From positions 88,686 through 152,685 of the forward strand of contig JBLRWO010000005.1 of NCBI GenBank assembly GCA_047921215.1: DNA of 64,000 bases, given 5' to 3'. The stretch comes from RECM01 sp047921215 (GTDB lineage: Bacteria; Bacteroidota; Rhodothermia; Balneolales; Cyclonatronaceae). The translations under genes and the position numbers were made by a program. Under the pieces are notes generated by a model. That model was not told the DNA's origin and did not search any database. It was given only the letters and a program-made list of their open reading frames with translations. This document shows positions 56,081 to 64,000 of the stretch, in pieces (position 1 is the stretch's first letter; every line of letters starts with the position of its first letter).

Positions 56081-56971
56081 TCAGTTCAGTTCATTTCTCC
56101 TGACAAAAACATCGGCTGTAACGCCGGCCCTTGCACCAAATAGGCCTATTCCACCCTCCACATTCCAAAGAACATTTTCGATTTGTCCGGGCGAAAGGGT
56201 TCCTCCGCCTTCCTGGGTCTGCAGCGATCTGTAGTAATCAAAAATGTTGTCATCCACCGCATAAATGTTCAGCCGGTTGGGCCCGTAGTAGGCAATACCA
56301 ATCCAGGGATACCTCAGATCAATGGTATCGTCGTCGTTAACAATATAATTGCCTTCATTTACCAGACCGGAACTTACTTGTATATATTCTTCGGGATCGC
56401 CGTCCCGGTCGGCCCAGAATGGAGTAAGTGGATAGCTGTCGGGTTCAAGTGCAGTGGATGAGGCGATAAAAACATTTTGGCGACCCGGGAAAAAACTTCG
56501 TGTCAGTTTGAATTCGAACTGAAGATCCGACTGGTAATCCGTTTCAGTTACATTGAGATTAACGATTTCAAACTGCCCGGGAACGACTGTCGACGATGTG
56601 ACCCGGTCACCCGGCCGGTCAAGACGGGTAACCTCAAGCATGTATTTTCTGCCGGATAGGACACCTGCTGACTGATCATCCGGTATGTAAATCCCCTTCC
56701 TGGTGGATTCGGAATAGCTGAAACTTGTTTCTGTTAAGCCGTCGTTGCTGATCAGATGAATGGTAACTCCGGCACCCGATATGGCCACCTCTTCGAATAC
56801 ATAGGTCTGCCGAAGAGGTATAGTACGGGAAACGCGGACTTCCGGAAGAATTTCACCGGCAGTCATATAAGCTTCTATTACATATTGCTCAACATAGTCA
56901 TCCTGGCGGTAGACCTCACAGGCAGTAATAAGAATTGTGATGGTGAGATAAATTAACGTGTTTCTGAGCAT
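56081..56971 (-). CDS. DUF4249-family lipoprotein
   Basis: The 296-residue protein has a lipobox-like leader (LTITILITACE) and DUF4249 features EQYVIEAYMTAGEILPEVRVSRTIPL and a beta-rich body. DUF4249 proteins are typically encoded right after a CarboxypepD-reg TonB receptor, which is exactly the case here: the receptor's stop is 36 bp upstream. They probably sit on the outer membrane and help the receptor; the cargo is unknown. Confidence 0.88.
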   Translation of the reverse strand: MLRNTLIYLTITILITACEVYRQDDYVEQYVIEAYMTAGEILPEVRVSRTIPLRQTYVFEEVAISGAGVTIHLISNDGLTETSFSYSESTRKGIYIPDDQSAGVLSGRKYMLEVTRLDRPGDRVTSSTVVPGQFEIVNLNVTETDYQSDLQFEFKLTRSFFPGRQNVFIASSTALEPDSYPLTPFWADRDGDPEEYIQVSSGLVNEGNYIVNDDDTIDLRYPWIGIAYYGPNRLNIYAVDDNIFDYYRSLQTQEGGGTLSPGQIENVLWNVEGGIGLFGARAGVTADVFVRRNELN

Positions 56972-57007
56972 GATGGGATATGACTATTTCGGTTTAAACT
57001 ATGTCGG

Positions 57008-59260
57008 TTAAAAATAGATGGTGTACGATAACGACGGAATGACAGGTAGCAGTGGTATTTCCGTTCGCTCCGGCGGATTTTCATCGAGGTCGAAATTATA
57101 GAACCAGATATTGCGTCGTGAGTAGGCATTGATGATCTGTATCTGCAGTTCAGAATTACCAAGACCGAAAAAAGTACTGTAGTAGGTGGCACTGAGATCG
57201 AGACGGTGGTATGCAGGCAACCGTGAGGCATTCACCCGCCCCACAGTCAGAGGATCGGTGGGAAGAGTGCCGAATGGATCCCTGATACGGGTTCTGCCGA
57301 GCGGCTCGGTATAGGCCTGACCTGTTGCATAGTTAAAAACTGAGGTCAGCAACCACTTGCGGCTGAGGTTATAGTTTACCACGATATTCAGATCGTGCGT
57401 ACGGTCGTATTTCGGCGGGTAGAAATTACTGTCGTTGTAACCCGTGAATTTGCGGCGGGTGTTTCCGTAGGTATAGCCTGCAAAACCGTTCCAGCGGCCT
57501 GATGTTTTTTCCAGCAGCAGTTCAAACCCGTAGGCATAACCGGAACCGAAGCGGAACAGATCGGAATAGTCAAGTCCTGCAGCATCCGGTGTACGGGGAT
57601 CAAGCTCGAACAGGTTCCGCATGGTGCGATAATAGAGTTCCGCTTCCACATTGTAAGTAGCTTTTGGTGAGTACTTCAGACCAAGTCCGAACTGATCGCC
57701 CCAGGCCGGTTGCACGCCATCGGCGGTGGTAAGCCATACATCAAATCCGGAAAAAGCCTCGTTGGTTATGAGGGTCAGGAACTGGTGGTAGCGACCGTAG
57801 GCGGTCTGCAGCCGGAGCCGTGAGTTTACCTGATAATCGACCGAAATTCTTGGATCCAGGCGCAGATAATTGCCACGGGTGAAGTAGTTGCCACGCAGTC
57901 CTGCGGTAACCGTCCAGCGGCTGTCAGGGCGCCACCTGTCCTGTATATAAAACGCAGCGTATTGTGTCTGGATACGGGAATTCAGTGTTTCAAGCCCGTC
58001 GAACCGGTCGCTTAGCTTGAGGGTGAGATAGCCAGCCCAGATACCTGTTCGTACAGAGTGGTCGCTGTTGGGCATCCACTCAAGGTCGCTTTTCACCGAG
58101 TAATCACTAACGGTGTTTTCCCTGTCGAACGGGGTGCCTCCGAATTCAAAACGCGGGGTACTGAAATAATTGGAACCGGTTACTGTCAGGCTGGCAAAAA
58201 CCCTGGGACTCACAATGTGGGTCCAGGTGGTACTGAGCGTCCGGTTGCCATAATTCAGATTAAACCTGAGATCCTCACCGAGTGGAAATTTCACATCATC
58301 AACACCTGAATAGAAGGCCAAACTGAACCGGTTGTTAGAGTTGGCATCAAAATTCAGTTTGCCGTTAATGTCGTAGAAATAAAACCCGTCGGGTACGTTG
58401 TCGATCTGATTGCGCAATACCGCGAGAACAGGTTCCAGTGTTGAGCGTCTGAAGGCCAGCATGTATGAACCTTTGGAATACGGTCCTTCAATACTCGCCC
58501 GCGATGACAGCAGTCCAAGACTCAGGGTTCCTGCCATATTGTTCCGGTTACCGTCTTTGTTGTAGATGTCAACAACCGATCCCAGCCGGCCGCCGTACTC
58601 AGCAGGGTAGGCTCCTTTGAACAGCCGGATATCCTTGATGGCATCGGGATTAAACGTGGAAAAAAAACCAAAAAAGTGTGTTGGGTTGTACACGGTCGTA
58701 CGGTCGAGCAGGATGAGGGTCTGATCGGGACTGCCTCCCCGGATGTAGAGACCTGATGAGAAGTCTGATGCGGCCTTGATACCAGGCAGCAGCTGAATTG
58801 ATCTGAATACATCAGCCTGCAGAACAGCGGGCACCTGTTTAACCAGTTTGGTGGTTACCTGGGCACTGCCTATGGTTTGGCGTTCATCGGAGAGGGCATC
58901 GGCTTCAACCACCAGCTCCTCCAGAGCCAGATCACCCGGGGTAAGACTGATATCCAGCCGTACACTCTGGCCGGGCTCAAAGGTGATTTCCTGTTGTTCA
59001 TCCGTATACCCGATAAATGACCAAACCACCGTATAGGTGCCGGGCCGGATACCACTGATGATATAATAACCCGAATTGTTGGTTACAGAACCCGAGCTGG
59101 TACCTTTAAGGTATACATTTGCCCCCAGAATGGTTTCACCGGTAGTCGATTCTGTAACATAACCGCTGATGCTTGCCCGATCCTGGGCAAATGTTGTGGA
59201 AAAAAATAGTAGTACTGTGAATATCAGGATGAACAGTGTTGCTGTGCGCTGTAGATACAT
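57008..59260 (-). CDS. TonB-dependent receptor with carboxypeptidase-like plug extension
   Basis: The product has a signal peptide (LFILIFTVLLFFSTTFAQ), a CarboxypepD-reg/DUF4480-like domain (ISGYVTESTTGETILGANV, GIRPGTYTVVWSFIGY; residues of about 25-110), a plug (KLVKQVPAVLQADVFRSIQLLPGI, LYIRGGSPDQTLILLDR) and a long barrel with terminal aromatic strand. The ATG at 59260 is preferred over one 84 bp upstream because it starts a normal signal peptide. With DUF4249 downstream this is the Bacteroidota pairing often tied to outer-membrane uptake; the cargo is not evident. Confidence 0.92.
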   Translation of the reverse strand: MYLQRTATLFILIFTVLLFFSTTFAQDRASISGYVTESTTGETILGANVYLKGTSSGSVTNNSGYYIISGIRPGTYTVVWSFIGYTDEQQEITFEPGQSVRLDISLTPGDLALEELVVEADALSDERQTIGSAQVTTKLVKQVPAVLQADVFRSIQLLPGIKAASDFSSGLYIRGGSPDQTLILLDRTTVYNPTHFFGFFSTFNPDAIKDIRLFKGAYPAEYGGRLGSVVDIYNKDGNRNNMAGTLSLGLLSSRASIEGPYSKGSYMLAFRRSTLEPVLAVLRNQIDNVPDGFYFYDINGKLNFDANSNNRFSLAFYSGVDDVKFPLGEDLRFNLNYGNRTLSTTWTHIVSPRVFASLTVTGSNYFSTPRFEFGGTPFDRENTVSDYSVKSDLEWMPNSDHSVRTGIWAGYLTLKLSDRFDGLETLNSRIQTQYAAFYIQDRWRPDSRWTVTAGLRGNYFTRGNYLRLDPRISVDYQVNSRLRLQTAYGRYHQFLTLITNEAFSGFDVWLTTADGVQPAWGDQFGLGLKYSPKATYNVEAELYYRTMRNLFELDPRTPDAAGLDYSDLFRFGSGYAYGFELLLEKTSGRWNGFAGYTYGNTRRKFTGYNDSNFYPPKYDRTHDLNIVVNYNLSRKWLLTSVFNYATGQAYTEPLGRTRIRDPFGTLPTDPLTVGRVNASRLPAYHRLDLSATYYSTFFGLGNSELQIQIINAYSRRNIWFYNFDLDENPPERTEIPLLPVIPSLSYTIYF

Positions 59261-59560
59261 TGTTATTTTATTCGGAAATGATCGGATGCCGGACAAGTTA
59301 CGATTTTGTTGTACGTCATGAACACAGAAACGTTGGTTGAACATTCACGATAACGGTAACTTTTTGGGAGTCAGTCTGTCATAACCATGCTGTACAATTT
59401 ACTTGAACCGATGTGCAACTTTGGAATCATACCCTTCGTAATTCAACGTATATTGTGTAGCGTATTCAGTGTAAAATGAGGATATTCCTAAAAATCGATC
59501 TGAGCATACAGTTCAGGATTATCCGGACGGATCCGGAAATCATCTTTTATCTGTAGTATT

Positions 59561-60919
59561 ATGAAAAGTCAAAGGAAATCACTGTTCCTGGCATTTTTGC
59601 CGGTTTTACTCGCCGTTAACATCATTGCGGGCCAGACTGCGGCCGACACATCGCCCGCGCCCGTGGTCTATGTGATTGATGTTGAAGGGTTGATCGATAA
59701 CGGGTTGCACAAATATATACAGAGGGGCCTCGCTACAGCAGAAGCCAACAATGCTGCCGGCGTCATTCTGCACATGGATACGTTCGGTGGCCTGGTGGAT
59801 GCAGCCGACAAAATCCGCAAAAACCTGCTGGATTCTCCACTGACCACTGTTACCTTCATTGATAAAAATGCGGCCTCGGCAGGTGCACTGATCTCACTTG
59901 CCACTGACTCCATATTTATGGCCCCGGGTGCCTCCATCGGAGCTGCGACGGTAGTCGAAGGAGGTTCAGGCGACAAGGCCTCTGAAAAAATGCAGAGTTA
60001 CATGAGGGGGCTGATGCGTGCAACAGCTGAGGCCAAAGGCCGTGATCCGAGGATTGCAGAAGCCATGGTGGATGAATCCATAGAAATTGAAGGCATTATT
60101 GCTGAAGGCAAACTGCTTACCCTGAGTACGTCGGAGGCTATAAATTTAGGTGTTATTAATGGTTCATTCAGGACGAAAGACGAGATTCTCCTGCATCTGG
60201 GCTGGGAAAACATGGAAGTGGTTCATCTGCAGGAATTGTGGCAGGAAAGTGTGCTCCGGTTTCTGGCTCATCCGGTTGTAAGCAGCATTATGATGCTTAT
60301 GATGCTCGGAGGGCTCTATTTTGAGCTGCAGTCGCCCGGAATTGGTTTTGCAGGTATGGTTGCAGGTATCGGTGCCATGATGTTTTTTGCGCCGTTGTAC
60401 ATTATGGGCCTGGCACAAAGCTGGGAGATTGTTCTGTTTTTTATCGGTGTGGTGCTCATCATAATTGAAATATTTTTTATTCCGGGATTCGGTGTTGCTG
60501 GCGGACTGGGTATATCGCTTGTAATATTCAGTCTGGGTGCATCACTCATTGGTAATGTCGGCTTCAGGTTTCCGCCCATGGAGCATATAAGTATGGCGGT
60601 CTGGACTCTGACCATAACCCTGGTAATTGGTATTCTGCTTTTGATGTCGCTTGCCCGCTATCTGCCACAAAACCAGATGTTCAGCAGGCTGGTTCTTATG
60701 GAGTCTACCGACCGGAATACCGGTTATACTTCAGCGAAAAGTCTTGACGATTTAATCGGGATGGAAGGTGTTACAATAACCCCGTTGCGGCCATCAGGTG
60801 TTATACTGGTTGACGACAGAAGGGTCGACGTAATATCAGATGGCGAATTTGTGGAAAACGGAGCCCGGGTACGTGTTGTGGATACGGGCAGCAGCCGTGT
60901 AGTCGTAAAAAAAGTGTGA
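59561..60919 (+). CDS. NfeD-family membrane serine protease (stomatin/flotillin partner)
   Basis: The 452-residue protein has a signal peptide, a ClpP-like serine-protease domain (residues 33-235) with nucleophile Ser106 in NAASAGAL and a candidate general-base Lys (K143, in SEKMQSYMRG), four to five membrane helices (residues of about 235-385), and a C-terminal OB-fold domain (GMEGVTITPLRPSGVILVDDRRVDVISDGEFVENGARVRVV). This full-length NfeD type cleaves stomatin-like partners in archaea. It sits 158 bp upstream of the flotillin FloA gene, the usual partner. Confidence 0.92.
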   Translation: MKSQRKSLFLAFLPVLLAVNIIAGQTAADTSPAPVVYVIDVEGLIDNGLHKYIQRGLATAEANNAAGVILHMDTFGGLVDAADKIRKNLLDSPLTTVTFIDKNAASAGALISLATDSIFMAPGASIGAATVVEGGSGDKASEKMQSYMRGLMRATAEAKGRDPRIAEAMVDESIEIEGIIAEGKLLTLSTSEAINLGVINGSFRTKDEILLHLGWENMEVVHLQELWQESVLRFLAHPVVSSIMMLMMLGGLYFELQSPGIGFAGMVAGIGAMMFFAPLYIMGLAQSWEIVLFFIGVVLIIIEIFFIPGFGVAGGLGISLVIFSLGASLIGNVGFRFPPMEHISMAVWTLTITLVIGILLLMSLARYLPQNQMFSRLVLMESTDRNTGYTSAKSLDDLIGMEGVTITPLRPSGVILVDDRRVDVISDGEFVENGARVRVVDTGSSRVVVKKV

Positions 60920-61077
60920 GTGCGGCCTGTTTTTTAAATCGGTCAAATGCCACTATTTTTTACCCGGAATTAGTAAAGCATTTATTAAATTGAGCGGTGT
61001 AAACTATTAGGCGATGCTATTGCTCAGGTATTTACCCTGATAACCTGTTTTTTTATTAATCATTAAATGTAAAAATC

Positions 61078-62091
61078 ATGTTTGAAACTACTTTTGGATT
61101 GATCGTGCTGGTTCTGGTCGTGATCTTCCTGTTCATGTTTTTCTACTTTATTCCTGTCGGGCTCTGGGTCACGGCATTTTTCTCGGGAGTAAAAGTATCT
61201 ATAGGGGTTTTGATCGGGATGAGGTTGCGGAAAGTACCCCCGGCTCCTATCATTAAGGCGGTAATTACAGCTACAAAAGCAGGGCTGGTGATCGACATCA
61301 GCAAAGTTGAGGCACACTTTCTGGCGGGCGGGAATGTTCAGAAGGTGGTGCAGGCCCTTGTTTCTGCCGATAAAGCCAATCTCGGGCTCTCATTCGAGCA
61401 GGCAACTGCCATCGACCTTGCCGGTCGTGATGTATTTGAGGCCGTACAGATATCCGTTAACCCGAAAGTGATAGAAACCCCCATCATTACCGCTGTTGCA
61501 AAAGATGGTATCCAGGTCAAGGCAACCGCCAGGGTTACGGTCAGGGCCAATCTCGAGCGCCTGGTGGGTGGCGCCACTGAAGAAACCATTCTCGCCCGTG
61601 TAGGTGAAGGTATCGTTACAACGGTCGGTTCGGCGAAAGATCACAAGGAGGTACTTGAAAATCCGGATCAGATTTCCAGGACAGTACTGCAGCGCGGTCT
61701 CGACAGCGGAACGGCTTTCGAAATTCTTTCCATAGATATTGCCGATGTGGATGTGGGTAATAACATTGGTGCAGCCCTGCAGACCGACCAGGCCGAAGCA
61801 GACCTGAAAGTAGCCCGTGCCAAGGCGGAAGAACGCCGGGCCATGGCTGTTGCTGTTGAACAGGAGAATAAGGCAAAAATCCAGGAGATGCGCGCCAGGC
61901 TTATCGAAGCCGAAGCCCGTGTCCCGGAAGCTATTGCTGAAGCCTTCCGCAGTGGGAATCTGGGTGTGATGGACTACTACAATATGAGGAACGTGATTTC
62001 CGACACTGACATGCGTCAGTCGATTGCCGGGAGCCAGGAGAAGGCCATTAAGCGCGACCAGGATGAACCCGGATCAAAAGGCAAAAAATAG
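61078..62091 (+). CDS. floA: Flotillin-like protein FloA
   Basis: The 337-residue protein is of the YqfA/FloA type: an N-terminal hydrophobic hairpin (LIVLVLVVIFLFMFFYFIPVGLW and GVKVSIGVLIGM), a SPFH domain (EAHFLAGGNVQKVVQALVSAD to RVTVRANLERLVGGATEETI) and a helical, Ala/Glu-rich tail (AEADLKVARAKAEERRAMAVAVEQENKAKIQEM). FloA organises membrane microdomains. It forms an operon-like pair with the NfeD protease and is followed by a strong terminator. Confidence 0.95.
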   Translation: MFETTFGLIVLVLVVIFLFMFFYFIPVGLWVTAFFSGVKVSIGVLIGMRLRKVPPAPIIKAVITATKAGLVIDISKVEAHFLAGGNVQKVVQALVSADKANLGLSFEQATAIDLAGRDVFEAVQISVNPKVIETPIITAVAKDGIQVKATARVTVRANLERLVGGATEETILARVGEGIVTTVGSAKDHKEVLENPDQISRTVLQRGLDSGTAFEILSIDIADVDVGNNIGAALQTDQAEADLKVARAKAEERRAMAVAVEQENKAKIQEMRARLIEAEARVPEAIAEAFRSGNLGVMDYYNMRNVISDTDMRQSIAGSQEKAIKRDQDEPGSKGKK

Positions 62092-62111
62092 AAAGTCCTT
62101 GTCTGAAAATT

Positions 62112-62140
62112 AAAAAAGCCGCTTTATGCGGCTTTTTTAA
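62112..62140. terminator. Bidirectional rho-independent terminator
   Basis: AAAAAAGCCGC / GCGGCTTTTTT with a TTTAT loop forms an 11-bp stem between the convergent floA and saccharopine-dehydrogenase-like genes. The A and T runs on both sides let it act on both strands. Confidence 0.9.
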
Positions 62141-62197
62141 TTGATTGTGGCACACATACCCTGTTAAAAGCAGTATACCAAGAGACGGGAGATGCGA

Positions 62198-63358
62198 TTA
62201 CAGTTCGAACTCGGTTTTATGGATACTGATTCCCGTAGCGCGGATATCTTCAAAAAACCGGTTTTTGTCAATAACCAGTTCGGGAGGCTTGGCCCCACCG
62301 GTTGCAGGCAGCAAATTCCCGGAAAGTTGTCTTGCTATCAAAAGTGCAGGAATTGCCGTACAGGCCATTTGGGCACTCATATTATTCTCATGGTCATAGC
62401 TGTGTACAATTTCGTATTCAAGCTGTACATGGCGGCTCTCTTTAACACCCTCTAAAATCACCTTGGCGAGTACCACGTCCTCCACATTCTGAGGAAGATA
62501 CTTCTGCAATTGGCGCACCAGCAGTTCCCGGTATGTCAGGTTGGTTCGCACATCAATGATCTGATTGGAGGCCAGGCCCAGGTTAAAAACGGTCTTCATG
62601 ATATCCCGGTGTCCGGGATAGCGGAGTGTCTTGAAATTCAGTTCGTTCACGCGTCCGTCGAGGTGTCTGACGAGTGATGATGACTGTCCGCTGGTATAGA
62701 AGGCCTCCATCTCGCCGATTTCAGGTCTTGTTGAGAAAGTCATTCTTTCGTAACCCTCAAGTGATTCAGTATAAACGGCGTTACCGTTTTCTATCACATA
62801 CGAAGGATTCAGGTATTCGCAGAGCAGGCCCTGTACCGAAAAGCTCTTGTAGTAATTGAGCGGGGGTTCGGGATGTACGGGTAAACCTGCTGCCCTGATA
62901 TGAATTTTTCTGACGGTCTCGAACTGCTCAAAGGCTTTTAGTACAAGGATATTGAGCAGGCCTGGTGCAAGGCCGGCATTGGGTATAAGCCAAATCCCCT
63001 CGGTTGATGCCTGATCGTGAAGATCCATCTGTTTTTCCAGAATTTTATCGTCGGCTCCGAAATCGATATAGTGGATACGCGCCTCCAGGGCAAGCTGGGC
63101 CAGTTCGAAATTGTTTTTATGCGGCAAAGCAGAAACCAGGCAATCGAATCCCTTTATCAGACTTTTTACTGCAGCACGGTTTTCCATGCCCAGGCGGTGT
63201 GTTCTCAGTTTGGTGCAGTCAGAAAGACCTGCACTTGTAGCATTCAGTATACTGCCGTTTCTGTCGATCAGGATCACGGAACTGGTACTGTCATCGTTGC
63301 AAAAAAGTTTGGTAAGTGCCGTTCCCACGGCACCGGCGCCGATAATAGCTATTTTCAT
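62198..63358 (-). CDS. Saccharopine-dehydrogenase-family oxidoreductase (lysine-6-dehydrogenase-like)
   Basis: The 386-residue protein has the Rossmann start MKIAIIGAGAVGTALTKLF, SALPHKNNFELAQLALEARIHYIDFG and WLIPNAGLAPGLLNIL, matching the saccharopine dehydrogenase/lysine 6-dehydrogenase group. Such enzymes remove the epsilon-amino group of lysine or act on related substrates with NAD. It is monocistronic; a role with lat in lysine catabolism is possible but not proven by position. Confidence 0.85.
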   Translation of the reverse strand: MKIAIIGAGAVGTALTKLFCNDDSTSSVILIDRNGSILNATSAGLSDCTKLRTHRLGMENRAAVKSLIKGFDCLVSALPHKNNFELAQLALEARIHYIDFGADDKILEKQMDLHDQASTEGIWLIPNAGLAPGLLNILVLKAFEQFETVRKIHIRAAGLPVHPEPPLNYYKSFSVQGLLCEYLNPSYVIENGNAVYTESLEGYERMTFSTRPEIGEMEAFYTSGQSSSLVRHLDGRVNELNFKTLRYPGHRDIMKTVFNLGLASNQIIDVRTNLTYRELLVRQLQKYLPQNVEDVVLAKVILEGVKESRHVQLEYEIVHSYDHENNMSAQMACTAIPALLIARQLSGNLLPATGGAKPPELVIDKNRFFEDIRATGISIHKTEFEL

Positions 63359-63520
63359 CTACGAGTTACCTCGATATTCCTTCAATTAATGGTTTACTGA
63401 TTCGATAATAAAATGAACCTGTATTAGTTGTATATTATGTGACGGTTAAAATACAGCTAATTTAAGTGATGATACAGTCACTTTTGCTTGTTTTACAGAA
63501 CCTTGTTCTTTGATTCGTTG

Positions 63521-63526
63521 TATAAT
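63521..63526 (+). promoter_or_regulatory. TATAAT -10 element of the tmRNA gene
   Basis: A perfect TATAAT lies 8 bp before the mature 5' end of tmRNA. No -35-like hexamer at the usual 16-18 bp spacing was recognised. Confidence 0.45.
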
Positions 63527-63534
63527 TAGCACTT

Positions 63535-63902
63535 GGGGATGTACTTGGTTTCGACGGGCTGAGTACTATCACAGGTTGCATGCCGAGTTTACCCCTTATG
63601 TACTCGTAAAAAACCTTTGGGATACTTAATTGTAAAAGGCAACTCTTACGATTACCGAATGGCTGCCTAACAGCCGTTCCGTTCTGCCTGCTGCCCGCCC
63701 GGCGGCGGCTTTCAGAGCGACGCTAATGTCGGGCTGGCGACAACTATCGGCTGTGTAGTTGGCGCGAGAAATTAGCAGCCTGGCTTCAGGGCGCTGTGCT
63801 GTCCGGCTACCCCTGAAGTGAGATTCAACCCGACAGATAAGCATGTAGACGCTTGCTGGTATACCTTCCCGGACCCGGGTTCGACTCCCGGCATCTCCAC
63901 CA
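63535..63902 (+). ncRNA. ssrA: Transfer-messenger RNA (tmRNA)
   Basis: tmRNA rescues stalled ribosomes and tags their products for proteolysis. The 5' end GGGGATG pairs with CATCTCC before the encoded ACCA end, the TTCGACTCC T loop is present near the 3' end, and the one-piece layout with internal reading frame and pseudoknot region in between is preserved. The tag frame begins at GGC 63638. A rho-independent terminator follows at 63907. Confidence 0.96.
63638..63670 (+). other. tmRNA tag reading frame, GNSYDYRMAA-stop
   Basis: Following the TTGTAAAA resume context, GGC starts ten codons reading GNSYDYRMAA and a TAA stop (63668-63670). The MAA ending, rather than LAA, resembles the tag of Salinibacter as remembered. 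It sends tagged proteins to ClpXP-type proteases. Confidence 0.85.
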
Positions 63903-63906
63903 TTGT

Positions 63907-63946
63907 AAAAAGCCTTTACAGTTAATCAGCTGTAGAGGCTTTTTTT
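63907..63946 (+). terminator. Rho-independent terminator of tmRNA
   Basis: AAAAAGCC-TACAG / CTGTA-GGCTTTTT with a short loop and a T7 run, 4 bp after the tmRNA end. Confidence 0.88.
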
Positions 63947-63949
63947 ATG

Positions 63950-64000
63950 GTGCGCCCGGCAGGGCGCATTCACTTGGGAGTGCAAGTCTCCTATGCACCC
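63950..64000 (+). mobile_element. Apparent 5' end of a group II intron (runs off window)
   Basis: GTGCGCCCGG at 63950 begins immediately after the T tract of the tmRNA terminator. It matches the GTGYG 5' boundary of bacterial group II introns, and the rest of the visible 51 bases (TTGGGAGTGCAAGTCTCC, TATGCACCC) has the familiar look of domain I near the intron start. Insertion right behind a terminator is the known habit of class C group II introns. No ORF or domain V is visible, as the window ends, so this rests on the first 51 bases. Confidence 0.55.

Noticed and set aside
55845..56234. Rightward ORF of 129 codons over the DUF4249 gene end
   Set aside because: Mostly antisense of the DUF4249 lipoprotein gene, Pro/Cys-rich and without a plausible ribosome site.

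Overview
The window looks like a chromosomal stretch from a Bacteroidota bacterium, most likely of the Rhodothermia/Balneolia side. The evidence is: secreted proteins ending in NYPNPFN-type type IX secretion tails, a TonB receptor with a carboxypeptidase-like plug extension paired with a DUF4249 lipoprotein, a KR2-type sodium-pump rhodopsin relic, and a tmRNA tag ending in MAA. No prophage, CRISPR array, IS transposase or rRNA was seen. Most of the DNA is ordinary housekeeping and envelope genes, interrupted by several clearly broken genes.

Layout. 0-6 kb: start of a cation P-type ATPase and corA, then a wrecked retinal-phototrophy locus. This is a convergent pair: a blh beta-carotene cleavage gene with two in-frame stops and a frameshift, and an NDQ-motif sodium-pump rhodopsin with a nonsense codon and a frameshift. 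An empty stretch of about 0.9 kb and a YdjM-type hydrolase gene follow. 6-19 kb: anmK, a Tat-exported alkaline phosphatase, a UbiA-family prenyltransferase, T9SS-secreted proteins, aminotransferase, thioredoxin-like proteins, pdxH and trmB. 19-31 kb: a gene remnant, gltA, an M48 protease, a TonB receptor and OprP-like porin in divergent orientation, a multiply broken serine-hydrolase pseudogene, a phosphohexomutase and an Acg-like flavoprotein. 31-42 kb: a bPH2 membrane-protein pair, HAD hydrolase, acetyltransferase-like protein, purL, a serine hydrolase, and selU-selD for 2-selenouridine in tRNA.

42-48 kb: a probable amino-sugar (GalNAc-type) unit made of an SSS symporter, a sugar-phosphate nucleotidyltransferase, a NahK-like kinase and a GH109-type enzyme. 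48-53 kb: a tightly packed signalling operon of response regulator, CheB-CheR-PAS-histidine kinase fusion, and response regulator. 53-64 kb: initiator tRNA, lysine 6-transaminase, an SDR lacking the usual catalytic Ser, DUF4249 plus TonB receptor, NfeD protease with flotillin FloA, a saccharopine-dehydrogenase-like enzyme, tmRNA, and the apparent 5' end of a group II intron lodged just after the tmRNA terminator.

The most striking observation is the parallel decay of both halves of a light-driven sodium-pump system (rhodopsin and retinal synthesis). Two of the lesions in the window are one-base deficits in T runs, so read-level confirmation matters. The in-frame stop codons are less easily explained as sequencing error.
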